Source: DATAUD01 sp036501665
GTDB lineage: Bacteria; Verrucomicrobiota; Verrucomicrobiia; Limisphaerales; Palsa-1400
Assembly: GCA_036501665.1 (NCBI GenBank)
Contig: DASXZW010000122.1
Location: forward strand, 21,633-85,632
Direction of reading: 5' to 3'
Length of the DNA stretch: 64,000 nucleotides
In this document: piece after piece, positions 33,984-43,294 of the stretch
How positions within the stretch are numbered: the first letter of the stretch is position 1
How the letters are laid out: the number at the start of each line of letters is the position of its first letter
Translations under genes and position numbers: made by a program
Notes under the pieces: model-generated
What the model was told of the DNA's origin: nothing
Database searches by the model: none
Seen by the model: only the letters and a program-made list of their open reading frames with translations

Positions 33984-36900
33984 GTCGCGGGGTTTTGCTG
34001 GGGATTGACGGGGACGGCGTTGTCAGCTTTGCGGTAAACCAACAGGTAAGCAGCGGGAACGATGAACACTGTGAGGACGACCGAGACTGCGAGGCCGCCG
34101 ATTATGGCGCGCGCCAAGGGAGCGTAAGTTTCGCTGCCGGCTTCGAGCTTCATGGCCATTGGGAGCAATCCGAAAAGTGTCGCCAGCGAGGTCATCAGTA
34201 CCGGGCGGAGGCGGACGCGGCAGGCTTCGGAGACGGCGGCGCGGACTGTGCGGCCTTCGGCCCGCAGGCGGTTTGTGAATTCGACGATGAGGATGCTGTT
34301 TGAGACGACGATTCCGACCATCATTACGATGCCCATAAGCGACATGATGTTGAGGGTCGTGTCAGTCAAATACAGGATTAACAAAACGCCGGTCAGGCCG
34401 GTGGGGATCGCGAGGAGGATCAGGAACGGGCTGACGAATGACTTGAATTGCGCCACGAGGATCAGATAGACGAGGACGATTGAAAGGATTAGCCCGAGGC
34501 CAAAGCTCTTGAACGATTCCTGCATGGCCTGTACGGTTCCGCGGACGTTGACCGTGGTGTTTTTTGGGAGCGTCTCCTGGCTGAGGATGTTTTGGACTTC
34601 TGAATTGACGTGATTGAGGGCCTCGCCTTTGGGCATCACCCAAACGTCGATGACGCGGCGGATGGCGTAATGATCGACTTCGGTCGGCTTTGAAACGCGG
34701 GAAATATGCACGACCGAATCCAGGCGAGTGGGCTGTTTGAGATTGGCCGCGCGTAGGGGCATGGAGCCGAGGTCCTCGATGCTTCGGACGTAGTTTTCCG
34801 GGTATTGAACCGTCAATAAATAGTTGTTGCCCGTCGTGGGATCAATCCAATAGCTGGGGGCGATCATGCCGTTGGAAGTCAGCGCGGTGATCAAGCTGTC
34901 GATGATTTCTTTTTCTGTCAGGCCGAGTTCGCTGGCCCGCTCACGGTCGATATCGACCTGGAAGGAGGGGTAGTCAATGTCCTGCGGCACCATCACGTCG
35001 CTGACGTCGGGCAACGCGCGGATTTTCCGGGCGATTTGCGCGGCGATGTCGTGCGAGGAATGGGTGTTCATGCTTCCGACCTGGATGTCGAGCGGGGCAG
35101 GGACGCCCTGGGCTATGACGGCATCGACCAGACCTCCGGTCTGGAAATACGTATTGACTTCAGGCACGTCGCGTTGCAATTGCGCCCGGACCTTGTCCAT
35201 GTATTCAAAACTGCTGAATTCCGGGTCTTCGTTCAGCGCGACCTGCACGACGGCGGTGTGCGGGGCTGAATTAGGGTTCAAAATGGAGGAAAATCCCGGC
35301 GTCAATCCGATATTGGAGACAATGATCTTGAGGTCTTTTTTTGCGATGACTTTTCGGACGACATCCTCGACTTTGCCGACGATCCTATCTGTCGCTTCGA
35401 TGCGAGTTCCTGACGGCGCCTTCATGCTGATGACGAACTGGCCCGGGTCGGTGCGCGGAAAATAGGCGCGGCCAATGAGCGGGAAAAGACCGAGACTGAG
35501 GATAAAGACGCCGGTGATCCCGATAATTGTCGCCAGCGGGCGCAACAATGAAATGGAGAGGACGCCTTCATACTTGTCAAGCATTTTGTGGAATGCCCGG
35601 TTAAACCAGGAGTTGAAACGACGGAAAACATTTTTTGAGGTTTCCTTTGGTTCTTCCGCGGGTTCGTGCTCGAGGTCGTGACCCTGGACGGATTTGATCA
35701 GCTTTGCGCAAAAGAGCGGCACGACGGACATGGCAACGAAGTAAGAGGCGAAGAGCGAGAGAACAACGGACAATGCCAGGGCGGTAAAGAGGTATTTGCT
35801 GACGCCGTAAAGGAACGTCACCGGAAAAAAGACTACGACGGTCGTCAAGGTCGCCGCCAGCACTGCCAGCGCCACTTCTTCGCCACCACGTTCGGCTGCG
35901 ACGTCAGGGGATTCGCCCATTTCGAGGTGCCTGAAAATGTTTTCCAGCACGATGACGGAGTTGTCAATCAAACGGGAAAAAGCCAGCGCCAGACCGCCAA
36001 GAATCATGGCGTTGATGGAGCTGTTCCCCATGTGCAGAGCGACGAACGCGGCCAGCGCCGACAGCGGGATGGACAAAAAAACCGCCGCTGTGGCGCGCAT
36101 GTTCCCGAGAAAAATGAGAATCATCAAACCTGTCAAGATCAACCCAATGGCGCCCTCGTGGACGAGGGTATCGATTGCCGTTCGCACGAATGCGGACTGG
36201 TCGAACACGACATCCGTCTTTAATTCAGGAGGAACATCGAGCAGGTGTGACATGACTTTCCGAACGCCATTGACCACGGCGATCGTGTTGGCGCCGCCGC
36301 CAAGTTTGAGCACCGGGATGTAACACGACGCCTGGCCGTCCACGCGAATTTTGTTGACTTGAATTTGCGAGGAGTCCACCGCGTGTCCGACATCCCCCAC
36401 GAGGACCGATGCCTCGCCGACCGTTTTCAACGGCACGAGGTTCAAGTCGCTCATTTTGTTGACCTGGTTGTTGGGATAAATGTTGTAGTCAAACGGGCCG
36501 ATCTTCACATCGCCCGCCGGGAGAATCAGATTGGCCTGGTTGATGGTCCGGACCACGTCCATGACGCTGATTTGGTGGGCTTCCAATTTCAGGGGATCGA
36601 CATAGACCATGATCTGACGGTAGCGGCCGCCGAAAACCGGCGGGACGGAGGCTCCCGGTATTCCTGCCATTTGATTGCGGATGGTGAACTGGCCAGTGTC
36701 GCGCAGTTGTGTCTCGCTCAAGCCTTTCCCTTTCAACGTCACCAGACAGACGGGCAAACTCGAAGCGTCGAATTTCATGACAATCGGCGGCAATGTCCCC
36801 GCCGGCAAATATCGCAAGCTGGCCATCGCCAGATTGGCGATGCTGGTCACGTCGGAATCAGGATTGGAGCCGGGCGCGAAGTAAACTTTGATGAGACTCA

Positions 36901-37156
36901 CACCGGTCAGGGAGCGCGATTCCATGTGCTCGATGCCGGAAGCCAGAGTGAACTGGCGCTCGAATTGCCCGGTGATGTCGTTCTCCATCTGCTCGGGGGG
37001 CATGCCGGAAAAGAAAGTCGCGACGACCACAACCGGAATATTTATGGGCGGGAAAAGGTCAACGGGCATCTGCAACAGGCTTGTCACGCCCATCACGCAC
37101 ACAATCAAACAAACTACGACGATGAAGTAAGGATACCGAATGGAAAAGCGTGACAT
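33980..37156 (-). CDS. RND-family efflux pump, inner membrane subunit (HAE1/AcrB-like)
   Basis: A 1058-residue proton-driven trimeric exporter. It has twelve expected membrane helices with two large periplasmic loops: first helix 'FIVVVCLIVCVMGVTSLLQMPVDLFPPI', and 'GSNPDSDVTSIANLAMA' as in the AcrB pore domain. The transmembrane-4 proton-relay segment reads 'SRLIDNSVIVLENI', so the second Asp of AcrB's Asp-Asp pair is Asn, as in many HAE1 homologues. No methionine-rich metal motif marks it as a heavy-metal (HME) pump. It sits in an operon with regulator, kinase, adaptor and TolC. Substrates are unknown; the adjoining RraA gene gives no clear clue. Confidence 0.94.
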   Translation of the reverse strand: MSRFSIRYPYFIVVVCLIVCVMGVTSLLQMPVDLFPPINIPVVVVATFFSGMPPEQMENDITGQFERQFTLASGIEHMESRSLTGVSLIKVYFAPGSNPDSDVTSIANLAMASLRYLPAGTLPPIVMKFDASSLPVCLVTLKGKGLSETQLRDTGQFTIRNQMAGIPGASVPPVFGGRYRQIMVYVDPLKLEAHQISVMDVVRTINQANLILPAGDVKIGPFDYNIYPNNQVNKMSDLNLVPLKTVGEASVLVGDVGHAVDSSQIQVNKIRVDGQASCYIPVLKLGGGANTIAVVNGVRKVMSHLLDVPPELKTDVVFDQSAFVRTAIDTLVHEGAIGLILTGLMILIFLGNMRATAAVFLSIPLSALAAFVALHMGNSSINAMILGGLALAFSRLIDNSVIVLENIFRHLEMGESPDVAAERGGEEVALAVLAATLTTVVVFFPVTFLYGVSKYLFTALALSVVLSLFASYFVAMSVVPLFCAKLIKSVQGHDLEHEPAEEPKETSKNVFRRFNSWFNRAFHKMLDKYEGVLSISLLRPLATIIGITGVFILSLGLFPLIGRAYFPRTDPGQFVISMKAPSGTRIEATDRIVGKVEDVVRKVIAKKDLKIIVSNIGLTPGFSSILNPNSAPHTAVVQVALNEDPEFSSFEYMDKVRAQLQRDVPEVNTYFQTGGLVDAVIAQGVPAPLDIQVGSMNTHSSHDIAAQIARKIRALPDVSDVMVPQDIDYPSFQVDIDRERASELGLTEKEIIDSLITALTSNGMIAPSYWIDPTTGNNYLLTVQYPENYVRSIEDLGSMPLRAANLKQPTRLDSVVHISRVSKPTEVDHYAIRRVIDVWVMPKGEALNHVNSEVQNILSQETLPKNTTVNVRGTVQAMQESFKSFGLGLILSIVLVYLILVAQFKSFVSPFLILLAIPTGLTGVLLILYLTDTTLNIMSLMGIVMMVGIVVSNSILIVEFTNRLRAEGRTVRAAVSEACRVRLRPVLMTSLATLFGLLPMAMKLEAGSETYAPLARAIIGGLAVSVVLTVFIVPAAYLLVYRKADNAVPVNPQQNPAT

Positions 37157-37165
37157 GGTGTTGCG

Positions 37166-37882
37166 TTAAGTTTGCGCCTTTTGGTCGTTCACGGATTGGC
37201 GTAATTTTTCAATCGAGAAACCGGGAGCCCGGCAAAGATCAATAATTGCCTGTTCCTCGGCGGCGATCCCGGCGGCGATTCCCGGCAGTTTCTCCGCGAT
37301 CCCCAACGGGATTGACTGCACCCCGTGGAGGTCTCCGTGAAGCAGGTCGCCGGAGTAAATTTTCAGGCCGGCGACTTCCACAGGAGTTCCAAATTTCACG
37401 ATGTGAACGTAGGCGTGCGAGACGGACACGTTGGCCGAGAAATAATGAAAGCCGCACTTGTCCGCAGCGGGGATGTCCCGCACCGCGCCATTGGTGACGA
37501 CGCCAACACACTCCAGCGCCCGTAAAATATTCATGTGAACCTCCCCGATCAGGGACGCAAGGCCAGGGTGAGTCGCGGTGTCCTGGACGACTACAACCCG
37601 TGGCGATGGCAGCGATTGAATGTAATCCCACCAATCCGTGCGGTCGGCATACGGCGGTCCGGCAAAAGCGGGAGCCGAACCGCGAATTGTCAAAGTTGCG
37701 GCGTAGCCGAGCATCGGTCCCTGCTGGGGGAAGAGGCAGCGCACCGAGCCGTTCATGAATCCCTCGTTGCGCAACCGTTGATGACACCTTTCGATGGCGT
37801 TGGCCAAAGTGCAGGCATCGAGTTTTGCGAGGGCCTGGAATGTTGCCGCTGATAAGGGCTGGTTTTGTTCGGGTGCGCTCAT
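37166..37882 (-). CDS. RraA-family protein
   Basis: A 238-residue protein of the RraA/HMG aldolase-like fold: 'LDACTLANAIERC', 'GYAATLTIRGSAP', 'VVVVQDTATHPGLASLIGEVHMNILRALECVGVVTNGAVRD', 'SAYVHIVKFGTPVEVAGLKIYSGDLLHGDLHGV' (read from the sequence in pieces). The G-x-x-R-D motif and the HGD-like ligands seen in 4-hydroxy-4-methyl-2-oxoglutarate aldolases are approximately present. It is inserted between the pump and the adaptor genes with short gaps. It could be an aldolase/decarboxylase of a substrate exported by the pump, or an unrelated cargo gene. Confidence 0.8.
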   Translation of the reverse strand: MSAPEQNQPLSAATFQALAKLDACTLANAIERCHQRLRNEGFMNGSVRCLFPQQGPMLGYAATLTIRGSAPAFAGPPYADRTDWWDYIQSLPSPRVVVVQDTATHPGLASLIGEVHMNILRALECVGVVTNGAVRDIPAADKCGFHYFSANVSVSHAYVHIVKFGTPVEVAGLKIYSGDLLHGDLHGVQSIPLGIAEKLPGIAAGIAAEEQAIIDLCRAPGFSIEKLRQSVNDQKAQT

Positions 37883-37895
37883 AATTCCACAAGGC

Positions 37896-39041
37896 TTATT
37901 TCTGAGCCAAAGATTCCATCATCTTCGGTTCCACTTTTTCCCCAACTGTGATTCGTGAGCGGCTTCCGAGGACGACCATCTCGCCTTCCTTCAGGCCGGA
38001 GAGCACTTCGTATTTGGTTGGAGTGTCCAATCCAAGAGTGATCGGGCGCTCTTCCACTTCGTTCTGGGCATCGACGACAAAGGCGCTGTGCGTCTGGCCG
38101 GAGGGGATTGCTTCAACGGGAATTGACAGCGCCTGCGGGCGGCGTTCAGCCTGGAATGCCAGGCTGCCGTACATTCCCGGAATCAGTTCCAAATTCGGAT
38201 TCTCGACTTCGATTTCCGCAGTCATCGTCCGGGTGTCATGGTTGACTTTTAGTGTTGACCGTGTAAAGCGGCCGATAAAGGGCTTCTCTCCAAGCGATTC
38301 GACTTTGACTTCAACTTCGTCACCGACCCGGATGTCTTTCACGTAGGAAACCGACACCGGAACATCCATCCGAAGCTTGAAATTATCGGATATCTCGAGG
38401 AGTGGCATGGTGTTGGCGGAGCTGGTGCCCGCCTCGACCAAAGCCCCAGGGTCAACATATCGACGGGTCACGACGCCATCGAACGGGGCGCTGATTTGCG
38501 TGTAACCGACCAGGGTGCGGTATTTTCCAACGTCGGCTTGGGCGGCGGCGATGGCCGCCTGTGTTTCCAAATCCTTGGATGTGGCGGTGTCAATTTCCTG
38601 CTGCGCCACGAGGTTTGGATGAGCGCGATTGACGTCCATCAGGCGGGAATAAATCAGATGCGCGTTGGTATAATCGGCCTCGGCGCGGCGTTCGACGGCG
38701 ATGGCGTTGTTGAGTTCGTCCTGCAACTCCGGGACTTCGATGGTGGCCAGGAGCTGGCCGGCTTTGACGTGGTCGCCAAAATCGACATTCATCTTGTCAA
38801 GATAACCGGAGACCTTGGCGTGAAGTTCCACCGCAACGTAGGGGCGGAATTCCGCCGCACGGGTAATAGTCAGGGCGAGGTTTTCCCTCTGGACACGGGC
38901 GACTGGCACTGTTGGCGGCGATGATTCGACCACCGGCGGGGCCGGGCGTTTGCGCAAATAAATAAAGGCGATCGTAATGATGACGGCCACCGCCACGAGA
39001 ACCCAGATGACATGCCGATTTCCTTTTGATTCGTTACTCAT
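37896..39041 (-). CDS. RND efflux periplasmic adaptor (membrane-fusion protein)
   Basis: A 381-residue HlyD/AcrA-type adaptor. It has an N-terminal membrane anchor ('VIWVLVAVAVIITIAFIYL', about 9-28), then a lipoyl half-motif 'VAVELHAKVSGYLDKMNVDFGDHVKAGQLLATIEVPEL', a helical hairpin ('ATSKDLETQAAIAAAQADVGKYRTL') and the second lipoyl half ('YTQISAPFDGVVTRRYVDPGALVEAG'). Beta-barrel and membrane-proximal domains follow. The ATG at 39041 overlaps the histidine kinase stop by 8 bp. It bridges the RND pump and TolC-like channel encoded downstream, with an RraA gene in between. Confidence 0.93.
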   Translation of the reverse strand: MSNESKGNRHVIWVLVAVAVIITIAFIYLRKRPAPPVVESSPPTVPVARVQRENLALTITRAAEFRPYVAVELHAKVSGYLDKMNVDFGDHVKAGQLLATIEVPELQDELNNAIAVERRAEADYTNAHLIYSRLMDVNRAHPNLVAQQEIDTATSKDLETQAAIAAAQADVGKYRTLVGYTQISAPFDGVVTRRYVDPGALVEAGTSSANTMPLLEISDNFKLRMDVPVSVSYVKDIRVGDEVEVKVESLGEKPFIGRFTRSTLKVNHDTRTMTAEIEVENPNLELIPGMYGSLAFQAERRPQALSIPVEAIPSGQTHSAFVVDAQNEVEERPITLGLDTPTKYEVLSGLKEGEMVVLGSRSRITVGEKVEPKMMESLAQK

Positions 39042-40455
39042 AATTCCTGGCAGATTTCGCGAGCGGCAATTCCACCTTGAAACGGCTGCCTTGCGACGGG
39101 GCGCTTTCCACGCGCACGCTGCCGCCGTGGGCTGCGCAAATAGACTTGACGATGGCCAGGCCGAGGCCCGCTCCTCCGGCGTCGCGAGAGCGCGCTTCAT
39201 CGACGCGGAAAAACCGCTCAAAAATATGGGGGAGGGCGGTGGCGGGAATTCCGATTCCCGTGTCGGCAACTTCGATGATCGCTTTTTCCTCGGCGGCGCG
39301 GACGTTGAGGCTGATGGAGCCGCCGCGCGGGGTGTATTTTATAGCATTGTCAAGTAAATTTACAACAATCTGTTTGATCCGGGCGCGGTCGCCTTCGACG
39401 GTGACGGTGTCCTTCGCGTCGCATTCGACGGTGATTCCCTTGTCTTCGGCGAGCAGCGACATTTGTTCGGTTGTGCTTGCGGCGAGGGGGGCGAGATCGA
39501 ATTGCGTCCGCTCCTGCCGCGCCTCGCCGGCGTCCAGGCGGGAAATGGCGAATAGGGCATCGACGATTTTTGCGAGACGGTCCACTTCCTCCAGCGCGCT
39601 TCCAACGCGGTCGCTCAATTCGGGAACCTTGGAAGATTCGGCGACGACGCTTTCCAATTCGCCGCGAAGCGCGGCCAGCGGGGTGCGAAGTTCGTGGGAG
39701 GCGTCGGCGAGGAAGCGACGGTTTTGCTCAAAGGAATCGCTGAGGCGGGCGATCATGCGGTTGAGGGCGAGGGAAAGTTGTTCCAACTCATCGCCGGTTT
39801 TGGTCAAGGGCAGGCGTTCGTTCAAGTTGTGGAGGGTGATTCGCTCGGCGCTTTGGGCGGTTTCCACCACGGGGGCCAAGGCCCGGCCTACGAGAAAAAG
39901 CGCGCCACAAACCCCGACTATTCCGAGCAAGGGCAATCCAATCAGAAGAGACACGACCAAACGGGACAGAATCGTTTCGATGGGAGCCAATGGACCGGCG
40001 CTTTCGATGAGATATTTTTGACCATTTTTTTTCTCGAAAATCTTGACCGTGTCCATTAGCCGAGGTCCGCCTCCCGATTCAATTTTTCTAGTGAAATGGT
40101 TGGGAATTTTCTTCGGATCGAGTTGGGGGATTTCTTCAGGACGGAAGTCTGCCGTTTTTCCAGAGGCATAAAGAACAGTTCCATCTGGACGTGTGATTCG
40201 AATAAAGCGGTCGTAATTTTCCGGCGCGTATCTTGTGGCAATTTGATCGGCTACGTAAGCGTCTCCGGTCTTGTCGATGTTTGCCAGGAGCGAAACGGCG
40301 ATTTGCTCCGAGCGGCGGTTGAGGGTTTCCGCGAAGCTGGTTTCCAGATAGTTTCGCAACACCAGGTACAACGCTGCGCCAAACAAAAGGAAGACGGCGG
40401 TCAACAATCCGACGTACCAGAGAATCAAACGGAATCGAAGCGACCGGTGGTTCAT
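39034..40455 (-). CDS. Two-component sensor histidine kinase (CusS/QseC-like)
   Basis: A 473-residue membrane kinase with transmembrane segments near 9-30 and 165-190 and a HAMP domain ('RALAPVVETAQSAERI'). The phosphorylated His is in 'DASHELRTPLAALRGE', the N-box in 'VNLLDNAIKYTPRGG' and the G-box in 'VADTGIGIPATALPHIFERFFRVDEARSRDAGGAGLGLAI'. It is coupled to the response regulator upstream (ATGA overlap) and to the adaptor downstream. It presumably senses a periplasmic stress and induces the pump operon. The periplasmic loop (about 30-165) shows no known ligand motif. Confidence 0.95.
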   Translation of the reverse strand: MNHRSLRFRLILWYVGLLTAVFLLFGAALYLVLRNYLETSFAETLNRRSEQIAVSLLANIDKTGDAYVADQIATRYAPENYDRFIRITRPDGTVLYASGKTADFRPEEIPQLDPKKIPNHFTRKIESGGGPRLMDTVKIFEKKNGQKYLIESAGPLAPIETILSRLVVSLLIGLPLLGIVGVCGALFLVGRALAPVVETAQSAERITLHNLNERLPLTKTGDELEQLSLALNRMIARLSDSFEQNRRFLADASHELRTPLAALRGELESVVAESSKVPELSDRVGSALEEVDRLAKIVDALFAISRLDAGEARQERTQFDLAPLAASTTEQMSLLAEDKGITVECDAKDTVTVEGDRARIKQIVVNLLDNAIKYTPRGGSISLNVRAAEEKAIIEVADTGIGIPATALPHIFERFFRVDEARSRDAGGAGLGLAIVKSICAAHGGSVRVESAPSQGSRFKVELPLAKSARNYE

Positions 40456-41132
40456 TTTTCGGCCTCGTCAGAAATGGAATAACCGACGCCGCGCACGGTG
40501 AGGATCAGTTTTTTGGTGAACGGATCGTCCAGCTTTTCCCGAAGGTGGCGCACATAAACGTCAACGATATTCGTCAAGCCCTGGAAGCTTTCGTCCCAGA
40601 CGTGCTCAATGATCATCGTTCTTGACATGACCCTTCCGGCGTTTGAGGCGAGATATTCCAGGAGGCTGTATTCGCGAGGGGTGAGGTCGATTTTTTTGCC
40701 GCCGCGGCGCGCCTGCTGTTTCTGGCGGTCAATCTCGAGGTCGTCGATTTTGAGGACATTTGACCGGTCGAGCGATCCTCGGCGAAGCAAGGCTTTCACG
40801 CGAACCAGGAGTTCCGCGAACGGGAAGGGTTTAGTCAAGTAATCATCCGCGCCGGCCTCGAAATGTTCAACCTTGGTGTCTGTTTCGGCGCGAGCGGTGA
40901 GGATCAATACCGGAACCTGGGAACCGCCGCATCGGATGCGCTTGAGAACTTCGAGGCCGCTGAGGAGGGGCAGCATGAGATCGAGAATCACGAGGTCGTA
41001 GCTACATGTGCTCGCCATCTCCCAACCGGCCTGGCCGTCGTTGGCGACATCGACGGCGAATCGCTGGTCACGCAAGCCGCGCGCCACAAATTCCGCCACT
41101 TTTCGCTCATCCTCGACCACCAGAATTCTCAT
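40452..41132 (-). CDS. OmpR/CusR-family response regulator
   Basis: A 226-residue protein with an N-terminal receiver ('MRILVVEDERKVAEFVARGL', phospho-acceptor Asp in 'DLVILDLMLPLLSGLEVL', Lys in 'YLTKPFPFAELLVR') and a C-terminal winged helix ('LTPREYSLLEYLASNAGRVMSRTMI', 'VDVYVRHLREKLDD', 'TVRGVGYSI'). The ATG at 41132 has a GAAG site 5 bp upstream. A frame extension to 41162 is not conserved. It is followed by its kinase with an ATGA overlap. A perfect inverted repeat with direct ACATTAA repeats lies upstream (41159-41201), a candidate self-regulatory binding site. Confidence 0.95.
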   Translation of the reverse strand: MRILVVEDERKVAEFVARGLRDQRFAVDVANDGQAGWEMASTCSYDLVILDLMLPLLSGLEVLKRIRCGGSQVPVLILTARAETDTKVEHFEAGADDYLTKPFPFAELLVRVKALLRRGSLDRSNVLKIDDLEIDRQKQQARRGGKKIDLTPREYSLLEYLASNAGRVMSRTMIIEHVWDESFQGLTNIVDVYVRHLREKLDDPFTKKLILTVRGVGYSISDEAEK

Positions 41133-41144
41133 ATTGTCTTCCCT

Positions 41145-41201
41145 ATTATACGAAGCCAACATTAATGGCTGACGAAGAATACATTAAAATCCTTTAATGT
41201 A
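41145..41201 (-). promoter_or_regulatory. Candidate operator and promoter of the RND cassette
   Basis: A perfect 9-bp inverted repeat TACATTAAA/TTTAATGTA spaced by 4 bp occupies 41180-41201. ACATTAA also recurs as a direct repeat at 41159 and 41181, two helical turns apart. On the minus strand a perfect TATAAT (plus-strand 41145-41150) lies downstream, without a good -35, as expected for an activator-dependent promoter. The resulting leader would be very short, so the start point is uncertain. Confidence 0.5.
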
Positions 41202-41348
41202 GGAAATCTTAATCCGGTGTTGAACCCAATCCCAAGAGAACCGGTCGCCTGCATCAGACCCGGCTCAGAGTGTGTCACGTGCATTCAAATTATAGAGTCG
41301 TAATTGGGGTTTGAAAAGTGGGGGCGGGCACTTTAGCTTCGGCGGCTT

Positions 41349-42605
41349 ATGCAACCAATCAAACGATTATCCCAGATTGCAGTGTGGTGCGTCCTCTTCA
41401 TGGCGACCATCGGAGTCTTTGCCCAGCCTTTGCCGAAGGTCCGCTTGATATCGACTTTTCCCAAGCGGGAATTTGAACGTCCAGTATGGATGAGCGAAGC
41501 GCCGGACGGTTCAGGGCGGCTTTTTGTGATCGAGCAGCAGGGGAGGATACTGGCGCTTCCGAAAGGATCCGACGGAACCGAGAGTTCGGAATTTTTCAAC
41601 ATCACCAACAAGCATCCGTTCATGACGGATGAAGAAGGATTGATGAGCATTGCGTTTCATCCGGGATTCAAGACGAACGGATTGTTTTATGTTTATTACA
41701 ACCAGGAAAATACCAATGCGCACTTCTTCTTTCCGCGTCGAAGTGTGATCAGCGAATTCAGAGTTTCCAAGGACAACCCAAATGTCGCCGATTTGTCCAC
41801 GGAGCGGGTTGTTCTGGAAGTGCAGCAGCCGTTTGCGAATCACAAGGGCGGGGAGATTTGTTTTGGGCCGGACGGTTATCTTTATCTTGGCTTTGGCGAC
41901 GGCGGGCAGTTTTGCGATCCTTTCAACAACGGGCAGAACACGGCGTCCTTTCTTGGGAAAATCCTACGGATTGACGTAAATACACGCGGCACGTTGGGAT
42001 CGGGGAAGTTTGAGGAAAAAATTCCGTATGGCATTCCGTCGGACAATCCGTACGTGAACGAACCTTATTGGTATGGGCTGGGGTCGAAGCATGAGATTTA
42101 CGCGCTCGGTTTCCGGAATCCGTGGCGTTATAGTTTTGACAAGCAAACGGGGGAATTATGGGTGGGAGATGTCGGGCAGGATTATTGGGAGGAAGTGGAC
42201 CATGTTGTCAAAGGCGGCAATTATGGCTGGTGCGCGCGCGAGGGGATGCATTATTTCAAGCCGAGCGCGCCCGGATCGCAGTTTCTTGATCCAGTCATCG
42301 AGTATCCTCACAGACCGGAAATGTTGAAAGACTCAAAGTTTCCGAACCACAGCACGGGGCTGTGCATCATCGGGGGTTATGTGTATCGCGGGCAGAAGTA
42401 CCCGGCGTTGCAGGGAGTTTATCTTTATGCGGATTACAATATTGGGACGATTTGGGGAATGCGGTACAAGGATGGACAGGTGACGGACTACGCGACATTG
42501 CTGGAACAGCCGAAGAATATTGTGAGCTTTGCGGAAGATGCGGACGGCGAAGTTTATGTGATGGTTTTTGACGGGCACGTTTATACGGTGGGCGTTAAGG
42601 AGTGA
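41349..42605 (+). CDS. PQQ-dependent sugar dehydrogenase-like protein (glucose/sorbosone dehydrogenase family), secreted
   Basis: A 418-residue six-bladed beta-propeller quinoprotein of the soluble glucose/sorbosone dehydrogenase family. The signal peptide is at 1-26 ('IAVWCVLFMATIGVFAQP'). Diagnostic segments are 'RPVWMSEAPDGSGRLFVIEQQGRI', 'EGLMSIAFHPGF', 'FANHKGGEICFGPDGYLYLGFGDGG' with the candidate catalytic His, 'ALGFRNPWRYSFD', 'WVGDVGQDYWEEVD', and 'GGNYGWCAREG'. It would oxidise an aldose or related compound in the periplasm, passing electrons to a quinone or cytochrome. No cytochrome domain is fused. It lies between the pump regulator and nuoB. Confidence 0.9.
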   Translation: MQPIKRLSQIAVWCVLFMATIGVFAQPLPKVRLISTFPKREFERPVWMSEAPDGSGRLFVIEQQGRILALPKGSDGTESSEFFNITNKHPFMTDEEGLMSIAFHPGFKTNGLFYVYYNQENTNAHFFFPRRSVISEFRVSKDNPNVADLSTERVVLEVQQPFANHKGGEICFGPDGYLYLGFGDGGQFCDPFNNGQNTASFLGKILRIDVNTRGTLGSGKFEEKIPYGIPSDNPYVNEPYWYGLGSKHEIYALGFRNPWRYSFDKQTGELWVGDVGQDYWEEVDHVVKGGNYGWCAREGMHYFKPSAPGSQFLDPVIEYPHRPEMLKDSKFPNHSTGLCIIGGYVYRGQKYPALQGVYLYADYNIGTIWGMRYKDGQVTDYATLLEQPKNIVSFAEDADGEVYVMVFDGHVYTVGVKE

Positions 42606-42758
42606 AGATTTCAGGATCGCGAAACTGCCGGAATTGAAGACTTTTGGTGTCAATCAACGAGGGAGAGGGGCTTGTGAAAAAAGGCACAAAGTGCTTGCCT
42701 CACTTTTCGTTCCGTTGTTTATTGAAACGGCAGTTTTCGAGATTCGTTATCACGTAAC

Positions 42759-43268
42759 ATGCAGACGACAACAGAAATCGGCTACAATTCCAAGGTCGAG
42801 GGTGATGTAGTCCACACGCAACTGGATTCGGCGATCAACTGGTTTCGCAAGAATTCCCTGTGGCCAATGCCGATGGGCCTGGCCTGTTGCGCCATCGAGT
42901 TGATGGCGGCGGGCGCGAGCCGTTTTGACATTGCGCGATTTGGCTCCGAGGTGATGCGGTTTTCGCCGCGGCAATCCGACGTGATGATCGTCGCGGGCAC
43001 AGTCACTTATAAGATGGCGACGGCGGTGCGGCGTATTTATGATCAAATGGCGGAGCCGAAGTGGGTGATCGCGATGGGAGCGTGCGCTTCAACGGGCGGG
43101 ATGTATCGGAGTTACGCGGTTTTGCAGGGGGTCGATAGCATCGTTCCGGTGGATGTTTATGTTTCGGGATGTCCGCCGCGGCCCGAGGCGTTGCTGGACG
43201 CGTTGATCAAGTTGCAAGGGAAGGTGGCGAAGGAGCCGTTCCTTGCGCTGCAAAAGCGGGTTGCCTGA
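42759..43268 (+). CDS. nuoB: NADH-quinone oxidoreductase subunit B
   Basis: A 169-residue subunit that binds cluster N2, the last iron-sulfur centre before quinone. Cluster cysteines are in 'GLACCAIELMA', 'AMGACASTGGM' and 'VSGCPPRPEALLDAL'. The length is normal. It is the first nuo gene here: nuoA, which usually precedes nuoB, is absent from the 153 bp between this gene and the sugar dehydrogenase. Confidence 0.97.
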   Translation: MQTTTEIGYNSKVEGDVVHTQLDSAINWFRKNSLWPMPMGLACCAIELMAAGASRFDIARFGSEVMRFSPRQSDVMIVAGTVTYKMATAVRRIYDQMAEPKWVIAMGACASTGGMYRSYAVLQGVDSIVPVDVYVSGCPPRPEALLDALIKLQGKVAKEPFLALQKRVA

Positions 43269-43294
43269 TGGGCGACCGCCATTTTTAATTTTCG

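Noticed and set aside
36359..37153. A long plus-strand open frame of 264 codons opposite the RND pump
   Set aside because: It lies wholly antisense to a conserved pump gene, is rich in His/Arg/Asp and has no recognisable domain; it is a typical shadow frame of a high-GC gene.
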